The notes beneath the pieces were generated by a model. It saw only the letters and a list, made by a program, of their open reading frames with translations, searched no databases and was not told the DNA's origin. 64,000 nt of DNA from contig NZ_JBHTJV010000009.1 of the NCBI RefSeq assembly GCF_042676045.1, forward strand, positions 186,001-250,000, in the 5' to 3' direction. The stretch comes from Pseudahrensia aquimaris (GTDB taxonomy: Bacteria; Pseudomonadota; Alphaproteobacteria; Rhizobiales; Rhizobiaceae). Below are positions 34,554-41,397 of the stretch, piece by piece; the stretch's first letter is position 1, and each line of letters opens with the position of its first letter. The translations under genes and the position numbers were made by a program.

Positions 34554-35545
34554 TGCCAAGGGCCGCGCTGATGGGAGGAAGGGTTGTCCCAAGGCCCATC
34601 GCTGGATGACGGCTGTTCCGGCTCACGCCGCTTGCCCGCATCGCGTCCAAAAATTTCGATTTCTGCCGTGCGGCCTTGCGTACCAACTTCCGCTGGTGGA
34701 CGCGATGTCCACTCATCATGAAGTTTCTGCAGCGCCTGAATGCGATTTTCCGGGTCCGGATGCGTGGAGAACAGTGGATCTGCACGCTGACCGTTCAGTG
34801 GGTTGATGATGAACATATGCGCAGTGGCAGGGGCGTTTTCCGCTTGTTGATTAATCGTGCGCCCAGCCATCACAGAAATTTTCTCCAGCGCCGAGGCAAG
34901 CCAAAGAGGATTACCACAGATGATAGCGCCATCTTTATCGGCCTGATATTCCCGCGTTCGGCTGATCGCCATTTGCACGATACCAGCAGCCAGAGGTGCC
35001 AAGATCATCGCCGCCAGAACGCCGATGAACCCGAACGGATTGTCCCGTCCGCGAAAGAAGAAGGCGAAATTGGTGAGCATGGAGATGGCACCAGCGATTG
35101 TCGCTGTGATCGTCATGGTCAGCGTATCGCGGCTTTTGATATGGGCAAGCTCATGGGCCATCACAGCGGCGATTTCCTCACGGCTGAGGGCATCGAGCAG
35201 CCCGGTGCTGGCAGCCACGGCCGCGTTTTGCGGGTTGCGGCCCGTTGCAAAGGCATTGGGCTGTTGTGTGTTGATAATATAGACCTTGGGCATGGGCAGT
35301 TCAGCCCGCTCGGCCAATTGACGCACCATGGAAAACAGTTCAGGCGCGGAAGCCTCATCAACTTCCTCGGCACCGTGAATGCGCAGCACCATATTGCCCG
35401 AGTTCCACCAACCGAAAAGATTGGTCGCCGCAGCAAATACCAGCGCCAACAACATGCCGGTCTCGCCGCCGATCATATAGCCGACACCCATGAACAGCGC
35501 GGTCATAGCCGCCAGAAGCATCGAGGTTTTGACCAAATTGCCCAT
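34550..35545 (-). CDS. htpX: Zinc metalloprotease HtpX
   Basis: 331 residues. N-terminal membrane helices (about 8-25 and 30-46), zinc site H131-E-L-A-H135 with third ligand probably E199 in R-E-Y-Q-A-D, further membrane segments near 145-195, and a polar C-terminal tail. HtpX degrades misfolded inner-membrane proteins from the cytosolic side, working with FtsH. A strong GGAGG ribosome-binding site lies eight bases before the ATG. First gene of a minus-strand run htpX-rsmB-heparinase-hemD-mic60-hemY; divergent from the SDHAF4 gene. Confidence 0.95.
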   Translation of the reverse strand: MGNLVKTSMLLAAMTALFMGVGYMIGGETGMLLALVFAAATNLFGWWNSGNMVLRIHGAEEVDEASAPELFSMVRQLAERAELPMPKVYIINTQQPNAFATGRNPQNAAVAASTGLLDALSREEIAAVMAHELAHIKSRDTLTMTITATIAGAISMLTNFAFFFRGRDNPFGFIGVLAAMILAPLAAGIVQMAISRTREYQADKDGAIICGNPLWLASALEKISVMAGRTINQQAENAPATAHMFIINPLNGQRADPLFSTHPDPENRIQALQKLHDEWTSRPPAEVGTQGRTAEIEIFGRDAGKRREPEQPSSSDGPWDNPSSHQRGPWQ

Positions 35546-35703
35546 ATGTCACCCTCCAACAGTGCGACGTTTGAAGTTCTTGAAAGCCTGCCGCGCTATA
35601 GGCACATAGACGGCACGCAAACATTTGCCGTTCAGATGGGTTGCGCAGCAAGGCGTGTCAACGCATGTGACACGCAGCAGGACAATAGAAAGCGCGAAAT
35701 TCA

Positions 35704-35883
35704 ATGGCCAAGCAGGCAAAAAAGCCCGATCCGGAAATCGCCAAACGCGCACTCGCCGAGGCCGAGGCCCGGCGCAAGGCACATGAGGCAGAGGCCGCAC
35801 CCCGCGAAATCGATGGACGAAAAGGCCCCGACCCCGTCCGATACGGCGACTGGGAGAACAAAGGCATCGCCTCAGACTTCTGA
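35704..35883 (+). CDS. Succinate dehydrogenase assembly factor 4 homologue (DUF1674), 59 residues
   Basis: A 60-codon gene. After a Lys/Glu/Ala-rich N-terminal helix comes the DUF1674/SDHAF4 signature: E-I-D-G-R-K-G-P-D-P-V-R-Y-G-D-W-E, ending G-I-A-S-D-F and stop, with the C-terminal Phe conserved in the family. Eukaryotic SDHAF4 (Sdh8) protects the flavinylated succinate dehydrogenase subunit and helps complex II assembly; the bacterial homologue is presumed similar. Divergent from htpX, with 158 bases between the two starts, and 54 bases before the creatinase-like gene. The ribosome-binding site is weak. Confidence 0.92.
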   Translation: MAKQAKKPDPEIAKRALAEAEARRKAHEAEAAPREIDGRKGPDPVRYGDWENKGIASDF

Positions 35884-35937
35884 AAGCAAACTACAAGAGG
35901 CAATGACACCTGCCCTTCAAAGCCGATCGGTGAAACT

Positions 35938-37089
35938 GTGACCAACACACATGAAACCCGCCTGACCGCATTGCGAGAGCGCCTCAAGGCCGCCGATATC
36001 GACATCGCACTTATCACCGACGACGACAGCATTTACTATCTCATCGGCTACTACGATTACCTCCACATGGAGTTTGGCCGCCCCACTATTTTGGTGGTCC
36101 CAAGAGATGGCGACAGCACGCTGATTACACCCAGTATTGACTACACGATAGCACAGGCGCAGGCGCAGGTGGGCCATATCAAACCGTGGAACGATGGTGT
36201 GGGCCAAGAGTGGCGCGAGCAGCTACCTGCGGCCACGAAAGGCGCGCAACGCGTTGGACTTGAGCCGGATCATATGCCACCCGTCGTGCGCGCTTATGTC
36301 GATAGTCTGATTGAGAACGTTAAAACGTCTGATGTGACAGCGATTCTATCCGACATGCGGATGATCAAGTCAGCGGAAGAATTGCAACTGGCCCGCCACG
36401 CTGGGGAAGTAGCGAGCGCCATGATGGCTGCAGGACGGGCAGCCATCGCAGATGGCGTCCCTGAGTTTGAAGTAGCGTTGGCCACCAGTGCAGCCGGAAC
36501 CCGCAAGGCAGCGCAGTTGCTGAGCGATCATTATGACGATCGGGCGATGTCTCCCAACACCCACTTTCTGCAAATCATGGCATCTGGCGACACGATTACC
36601 AAAACCCACCAACGCGCCTCCACCCGTGTAATGCACCACGGTGAGCCGGTGTTTTTGTGTTTTTGCGGGATGACCAATTTCCATCGCTTCAAACTGGGTT
36701 TTGACCGCACTTTTTGGATAGGCGACGCGCCGCACGATCAGGCAAAGGTCTACGAAGTAGCACTTGCCAGCCAACAAGCGGCGTTGGCCGCCCTAAAGCC
36801 GGGCGTCACGGCCGAAAGCGTGCATGCTGCCTATGCACGAGTGATCGAGGCAGCTGGCTACGATTTCCCGTTTCGCTGCGGCCGCGCCACAGGTTTTAGT
36901 TTTCTCGAGAAGCCGCAATTGGTGACGGGCGACAAAACAGTTCTTCAACCAGGCATGGTGCTGGCTGTCGACGGCAGCGTGTCTACTGACACGTTCCGCG
37001 CTCAAGTTGGTGACAGCTTCATCATCACAGAAGATGGCTACGAGCAAATCACCCATCATCCAAAAACCGTGAACGAACTCATCATTTAG
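35938..37089 (+). CDS. Creatinase-fold (M24-like) protein lacking the metal ligands
   Basis: 383 residues from a GTG start. Two-domain creatinase/prolidase architecture: N-terminal domain with Y-Y-L-I-G-Y and F-G-R-P, linker M-R-M-I-K-S-A-E-E, then a pita-bread domain (about 150-375). A conserved His lies in T-K-T-H-Q-R. At the five positions that bind metal in M24 peptidases I see C in F-L-C-F-C-G, D in G-F-D-R-T, no His in C-G-R-A-T-G, D in A-V-D-G, and G in Q-V-G-D. This resembles creatinase, which needs no metal. Substrate unknown. Confidence 0.8.
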   Translation: MTNTHETRLTALRERLKAADIDIALITDDDSIYYLIGYYDYLHMEFGRPTILVVPRDGDSTLITPSIDYTIAQAQAQVGHIKPWNDGVGQEWREQLPAATKGAQRVGLEPDHMPPVVRAYVDSLIENVKTSDVTAILSDMRMIKSAEELQLARHAGEVASAMMAAGRAAIADGVPEFEVALATSAAGTRKAAQLLSDHYDDRAMSPNTHFLQIMASGDTITKTHQRASTRVMHHGEPVFLCFCGMTNFHRFKLGFDRTFWIGDAPHDQAKVYEVALASQQAALAALKPGVTAESVHAAYARVIEAAGYDFPFRCGRATGFSFLEKPQLVTGDKTVLQPGMVLAVDGSVSTDTFRAQVGDSFIITEDGYEQITHHPKTVNELII

Positions 37090-37116
37090 GTCCCCCGAAA
37101 AGGAAAGCCTCCGGTT

Positions 37117-37190
37117 GCGAAGAGCAACCCGGCGGCACGCCGCTCCCGCGAAGGCCGCACTCGTCCAAAGCGCGAGCGCCATGAGCGCAA
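37117..37190 (-). repeat. Diverged intergenic repeat, copy A
   Basis: About 75 bases that align on the minus strand with 41317-41395. The best 30-base block (37137-37166 against 41343-41372) is identical at 24 positions, and a flanking 18-base block at 14. Both copies lie just after the 3' end of a gene and both start, on the minus strand, with ATGGCGCT. See copy B. Confidence 0.5.
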
Positions 37191-37225
37191 AGAAAAGAGC
37201 CGCACCCGTGTTCCAGGTGCGGCTC
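37189..37225 (-). terminator. Strong minus-strand terminator downstream of the 24-codon mini-gene
   Basis: A perfect 10-bp stem GAGCCGCACC (37197-37206) / GGTGCGGCTC (37216-37225) with a 9-base loop, followed on the minus strand by TTTTCTTT (37196-37189). On the plus strand no T run follows, so it is directional and serves a transcript coming from 37.4 kb, not the creatinase-like gene. Confidence 0.88.
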
Positions 37226-37300
37226 TCGCATTCGTCGGGCCGGTCGGTCTCAGCTCATCGTGTTACGATTTACTGACACACCGACAATCTGTTTCAAGCG

Positions 37301-37375
37301 TTAAAACGCGGAGGCTGCTCCTGCGGTTTTTCCCTTGAACAAAGACCTGACCGTCCCTTTAAAAATGCTCGACAT
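37301..37375 (-). CDS. 24-residue small protein with full-length Shine-Dalgarno
   Basis: ATG at 37375 and TAA at 37301. The peptide begins M-S-S-I-F-K-G-T-V and is small, basic (four Lys/Arg and no acidic residues) and amphipathic, with Phe at both ends of a Lys/Gly-rich middle. Seven bases before the ATG lies AAAGGAGG followed by TGATC; bases 37378-37391 are complementary to the entire 3' tail of 16S rRNA. A directional intrinsic terminator follows 75 bases after the stop. No family is recognised and the only neighbour-based clue is that it stands alone. It may be a real microprotein or a leader in a small RNA. Confidence 0.6.
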   Translation of the reverse strand: MSSIFKGTVRSLFKGKTAGAASAF

Positions 37376-37437
37376 CAGATCACCTCCTTTCGTTTCGTTG
37401 AACACATGGCCCACACGGGCTACAACAGAGATTGGCA

Positions 37438-37454
37438 GCAAATGCGGCATTTGC
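37438..37454. promoter_or_regulatory. Perfect dyad, possible operator
   Basis: GCAAATG-CGG-CATTTGC: a 7-bp inverted repeat with a 3-base spacer. It lies between the 24-codon gene (minus) and the glycosylase gene (plus), 63 bases upstream of the former's ATG, where an operator could act on either. No regulator is identified. Confidence 0.3.
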
Positions 37455-37555
37455 AAGGGCTAATCCTCGCTATGGTTGTCGCAGGCTGAAATTCGCTGTT
37501 TGCCAAGGTTTGCGCGAGGTGTTCGCAGGCAAAACCCTGTGCCAGTGTTTCACCC

Positions 37556-38746
37556 ATGAGCCTTCATCTGACCAACGCGCAGGCGCGCCATACAATCCTT
37601 CATTTGCAAGGGCTTACCCGTCCGCCGCACAGGGCGTTTCCGCCCGGTGGGCTGTATAAACTGATCCGGCAATTGGGCTTTGTGCAGATCGATTCCATCC
37701 AATGGGTCGAACGCGCCCAGCACATGACGCTGTTTGCCCGCAATCAAACCTATCGGCCCCGCGATCTGGCAAGGCTGATCGAAAAAGAGCAGCTTTTGTT
37801 CGAACACTGGACCCACGATTCGTCCATCATCCCAAGCGAATTCTACCCCTATTGGCGCCACCGCTTCGCCCGCGAGCGGGAGCGCCTCGATAAACGGTTT
37901 GAGAATTGGCAGGGCGGCGGTTTCCGCGATCATGTGGGCGCAATGATGGAGCGCATCGAGCGGGACGGACCGCTGATGTCGCGCGATCTGGAACGGGCTG
38001 AGAAGGGCCCGCAGGAAATGTGGCAATGGCACGATGGCAAAGCGGCCCTTGAGTATCTGTGGCACACCGGCGATCTGGGCATCACGGCGCGCAAAGGCTT
38101 TCAGAAGGTCTATGACAAAGCCCGGAACACCATTCCCGACGAACATTTCGAGCAACGCGTTTCCCACGACGCTTTTGTCGACTGGGCCTGCCGCGAGGCG
38201 CTGGAGCGGCTGGGCTTTGGCACACCGGGCGATATTGCCCGCTATTTCGACCTCATCAAACCGGCAGAGGCCAAGGCATGGATGGAGGACCAACTGGCCA
38301 GCGGCGCAAACAACACCTTGCAGGAAGTGTCGATCGGCTGTGCGAAGAAGGATGAAACAAGAGAAATGGTGGCGCGGGCCGATATCGGCTCAATAGTCGA
38401 GGACCTGCCGCCCCTACCCAAAAGAATGCGTGCGCTGTCGCCCTTTGATCCCGTCATCCGCGACCGCAAGCGGCTGGAATGGCTATTCGGCTTCTTCTAC
38501 CGCATCGAGATTTACGTGCCCGCGCACAAACGCGTCTGGGGCTATTACGTCTTCCCGCTACTGGAAAACGACCGGCTGGTCGGCCGCATCGACATGTGCG
38601 CCAACAAAAAGGCAGACGCACTGCAGATCCGAAAGATCTGGTGGGAGGACGGTATCAAATTGTCCGATGCCAGACGGGCGAGGCTGGACGCCGAACTCAT
38701 CCGCCAATCGCGGCTGAGCGGGGTGTCAAAGATTGAGTGGCTCTAG
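37556..38746 (+). CDS. DNA glycosylase AlkX/YcaQ family (HTH_42, winged-helix)
   Basis: 396 residues. The family signature Q-I-D at 44-46 (the Q-phi-D/Q catalytic motif of AlkX/YcaQ), followed by W-V-E-R-A-Q-H, is present, as are the three winged-helix units and the C-terminal L-S-P-F-D-P-V-I-R-D-R-x-R-L-x-x-L-F-x-F-x-Y-R-I-E-I-Y-V-P core (shown here as a pattern). E. coli YcaQ unhooks interstrand DNA cross-links made by alkylating agents. The stop codon overlaps the leuD stop by four bases (convergent). Confidence 0.9.
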   Translation: MSLHLTNAQARHTILHLQGLTRPPHRAFPPGGLYKLIRQLGFVQIDSIQWVERAQHMTLFARNQTYRPRDLARLIEKEQLLFEHWTHDSSIIPSEFYPYWRHRFARERERLDKRFENWQGGGFRDHVGAMMERIERDGPLMSRDLERAEKGPQEMWQWHDGKAALEYLWHTGDLGITARKGFQKVYDKARNTIPDEHFEQRVSHDAFVDWACREALERLGFGTPGDIARYFDLIKPAEAKAWMEDQLASGANNTLQEVSIGCAKKDETREMVARADIGSIVEDLPPLPKRMRALSPFDPVIRDRKRLEWLFGFFYRIEIYVPAHKRVWGYYVFPLLENDRLVGRIDMCANKKADALQIRKIWWEDGIKLSDARRARLDAELIRQSRLSGVSKIEWL

Positions 38747-39348
38747 ACCCAAGGACGCGATGCTTCCAGCTTCGATTCGTAGCTGTCGATGCTATCGGCT
38801 TTTTCCAGCGTCAGACCGATATCGTCGAGACCGTTCATCAGGCAGTGCTTTTTGAACGGGTCAATCTCGAAAGAAACCGAACCGCCATCCGGGCCGGTGA
38901 TCGTCTGGCTTTCCAGATCAACCGTCAGAATAGCATTGGAACCGCGCGAGGCATCGTCCATCAGCTTGTCCAACTCATCTTCCGTCACCTGCACCGGCAG
39001 GATGCCGTTCTTGAAGCAGTTGTTGTAGAAAATGTCGGCAAAGCTGGTGGAAATCACGCAGCGTATGCCACGGTCGAGCAGCGCCCACGGCGCGTGCTCG
39101 CGCGATGAACCGCAGCCGAAATTGTCACCCGCCACCAGAATGGTCGCCTCGCGGTAAGCGGGCTTGTTCAAAACGAAATCAGGGTTTTCCGAGCCGTCCT
39201 CGTTCAACCGCATTTCCGCAAACAATCCTTCAGCGAGGCCCGTGCGCTTGATGGTTTTCAGATAGTCTTTCGGGATGATCATGTCGGTGTCGATGTTGAT
39301 GATCGGCAAGGGCGCGGCGACGCCTGAAAGCTTGGTGAACTTTTCCAT
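38743..39348 (-). CDS. leuD: 3-isopropylmalate dehydratase small subunit
   Basis: 201 residues, normal length. Carries the substrate loop G-C-G-S-S-R-E-H-A near residue 77 that completes the LeuC active site, and the N-terminal I-D-T-D-M-I-I-P-K. Works with LeuC (5947-7347) in leucine synthesis. Separated from leuB and leuC by 17 and 31 kb, so subunit balance must rely on separate promoters. Confidence 0.97.
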   Translation of the reverse strand: MEKFTKLSGVAAPLPIINIDTDMIIPKDYLKTIKRTGLAEGLFAEMRLNEDGSENPDFVLNKPAYREATILVAGDNFGCGSSREHAPWALLDRGIRCVISTSFADIFYNNCFKNGILPVQVTEDELDKLMDDASRGSNAILTVDLESQTITGPDGGSVSFEIDPFKKHCLMNGLDDIGLTLEKADSIDSYESKLEASRPWV

Positions 39349-39454
39349 CTCGAAGTGTCCTGTTGTCGTGGCTGTGCCGCTTCACAGGGCGCTGCCAGCT
39401 TGTTCTTTGGCGCTCGTTTACACAATCGCGCCTCCAAGGCCAAGCACAAGCTGA

Positions 39455-41224
39455 CTATCGGCGGATAATCCCGCCAATAGCAGAGGCGAAGAGCAGCGAG
39501 AGCAGCCAGCCAAGCGTGATCTGCAGCCATTCCCAAGCCCGCACCCAACCGCCCAGCGTGCCGGGTAGAAAGGAACCGAAGCCTTCATAACGACCCTCCG
39601 GCCACGTCACGACACGGGGCGACCAGTCGTTCTCCATCCGCAGATTAACAATGGGCAGCGCCACATCGGCGGAATAGACCAGCGCATTAAAGGTGGAATA
39701 TTCCCCCGGTATCGCCGCCTCGCAGGCCGCGCGGATACTTTCTTCGGGATAAACCCAGTTCTTCGAACATTCGGCAGGGATGGAATTGCCCGCCTCTTTG
39801 TAGATCAGCGGATGGGTCGGCGTCATAACCCCGTTCAGCGCTGCATAATGATAGATGCCCGCACCCACCAACAAGACACCGATCAGATAAAGCACAGCCT
39901 TGCCGGGCCGGTAGCCATAATCAACCAAAGCGCCTTGGATGAAATTCCAGAACACGACCAACCAGCGCATGAAGCGCTCCCAAAGGCCGGAACCGTTTGG
40001 TTCGTAAAGACGGGTGAAGTTGCTCTGGCGGCGGCTTTGCTCAACACGAACGGATTTGGCCTCCAGTTCATAGCCCATATTGTCCAAGACACTGGCAAGC
40101 TGCGCATAGGGGTTTGGGCGGAAACGATCCGTGAGGTGATTTTCCGGCTGACGCTCCAAGAAGCTCTTCCAGTAGGCCGCGTTCGCGCCCTTTTCCAGCT
40201 GAGAGAAGCCTTTGTAAGTAAAGTTATCCAGCCGCACCTGATCGGGCTTTTCCCAAGAGGCCATATTGGTATTGAGCGTTTGGCAGGAGGCCGCTGAAAG
40301 GTTCAATTCACCATTGGCCTTGACGATCTCCTGCCAAAAGAATGTCCCGGCGATTTGCGCTCCGCGCAGGGTCAAACACGGCGCGCCTTTGAACAGTCCG
40401 CCAGAGCAAATCATGTCATTGGCGATCTTCGCGCCTTGAAAGGAAACCGGCCCACGAGCCTTAAAGCCCTCTCCCAGATCAATGGAGTTCTCGACCCGAC
40501 ACCTTTGCGCGTAGAGCGCCTTTTCCCGGTCAAGAAAGCGTCCATTGTTGGCAAACAGGCCATTGCCGATGATCGCTTTGCCAAATTCAACCGCACCCAA
40601 GGCGGAAAACCGATCACGAATGAAAACGGATCCCTCGACGGTGACGCTGTCACATACCAAAGACCGCGATTCGCGCGTGCGAAAGCGTCCGCCGCTGCAC
40701 GAAAGGTTGCCCTTGATCACCGCGCCACGCAGATAGACCGTCTCTGTGGTGATGAAGCCATTTTTCAGGTGAAGGCTGCCATTGCACACCAAACGGTCAG
40801 CGTTGATGCCGTCCACCTGAGAGCCGGAAAACCCCAGCGCCGATGTCGTTGCATCACGCAGCAACACGCGGCCATTCACTGTGCAGGAGCGCAGCCAAAG
40901 ATTCTCCGTGATCGTTGTACCCTCGAAATCCAGCCCCTCTGCGCCGCATTCGATGAAAGCACCGATCACTGTCAGACCTTTTTCGTGCAACGGGTTCTGA
41001 GCGTCACCGCCCAATGCGATAAAGCGCAGCAGTTCCGCTCGAACACGGTTTTCTTCTGAGGCTCTAGCAGGTCGTTTGTCACCCAACACACAGTCTATGC
41101 CGCGCGCGGCGCAATCGAGGATTTGGGTCTCAGCCGGATGGAACCTGCCCTCTTCCCCATCAAGCCAGAGGTCGGACAGAGTTCGGCCAAACGCTTTGCG
41201 CGTTTCTTGTTGTTTTTCAGCCAA
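39455..41224 (-). CDS. Membrane protein with right-handed beta-helix (pentapeptide-like) domain
   Basis: 589 residues, unrecognised beyond its architecture. Residues about 75-330 are imperfect repeats rich in G, S, C and small polar residues with regularly spaced hydrophobics (pattern such as L-x-L-R-G-A-x-I-x-G), as in pentapeptide-like beta-helices. Then comes an amphipathic stretch (N-x-Y-x-Q-L-A-x-V-L), one membrane helix near 438-460, a roughly 100-residue external loop with two Cys, and a C-terminal helix ending near 586. The start is a TTG at 41224; an in-frame TAG lies 36 bases upstream. The layout resembles proteins with cytosolic beta-helix and C-terminal membrane domain of unknown role. 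Confidence 0.75.
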   Translation of the reverse strand: MAEKQQETRKAFGRTLSDLWLDGEEGRFHPAETQILDCAARGIDCVLGDKRPARASEENRVRAELLRFIALGGDAQNPLHEKGLTVIGAFIECGAEGLDFEGTTITENLWLRSCTVNGRVLLRDATTSALGFSGSQVDGINADRLVCNGSLHLKNGFITTETVYLRGAVIKGNLSCSGGRFRTRESRSLVCDSVTVEGSVFIRDRFSALGAVEFGKAIIGNGLFANNGRFLDREKALYAQRCRVENSIDLGEGFKARGPVSFQGAKIANDMICSGGLFKGAPCLTLRGAQIAGTFFWQEIVKANGELNLSAASCQTLNTNMASWEKPDQVRLDNFTYKGFSQLEKGANAAYWKSFLERQPENHLTDRFRPNPYAQLASVLDNMGYELEAKSVRVEQSRRQSNFTRLYEPNGSGLWERFMRWLVVFWNFIQGALVDYGYRPGKAVLYLIGVLLVGAGIYHYAALNGVMTPTHPLIYKEAGNSIPAECSKNWVYPEESIRAACEAAIPGEYSTFNALVYSADVALPIVNLRMENDWSPRVVTWPEGRYEGFGSFLPGTLGGWVRAWEWLQITLGWLLSLLFASAIGGIIRR

Positions 41225-41231
41225 ACCGAAT

Positions 41232-41265
41232 CCCCATAGCCAAGCGGTAAGGCAAGGCTATGGGG
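41232..41265. repeat. 10-bp perfect inverted repeat with tRNA-Gln D-arm sequence
   Basis: CCCCATAGCC (41232-41241) pairs perfectly with GGCTATGGGG (41256-41265) around a 14-base loop. The stretch GCCAAGCGGTAAGGCA (41239-41254) is the D-arm sequence of bacterial tRNA-Gln as I remember it, and GGTTCGA follows at 41270. No complete cloverleaf can be drawn, so this is not a functional tRNA. On the minus strand the hairpin ends eight bases before the TTG start of the beta-helix protein. Confidence 0.55.
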
Positions 41266-41316
41266 CTAAGGTTCGACTGGCAAGCGCGGCTGTTCCAGAG
41301 GCATTGTTCACGCCCA

Positions 41317-41395
41317 GATGGCAAAGAGCCGTCCGGCGCTCAACGCGGCGCCTGCGCAGACCGCACCCGTCCGCAGCGCCATTACCGTGAGCGCG
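41317..41395 (-). repeat. Diverged intergenic repeat, copy B
   Basis: Aligns with 37117-37190 on the same strand at roughly 75-80% identity over the conserved blocks. It lies just after the 3' end of asd. Both copies keep a short open frame on the minus strand beginning M-A-L and containing A-G-A-A, but the substitutions are not clearly silent, so coding is doubtful. Confidence 0.5.
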
Positions 41396-41397
41396 AA

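Noticed and set aside
37448..37614. Direct repeat CATTTGCAAGGGCT at 37448 and 37601
   Set aside because: Several 14-base repeats are expected by chance in 64 kb; the second copy lies in coding sequence.
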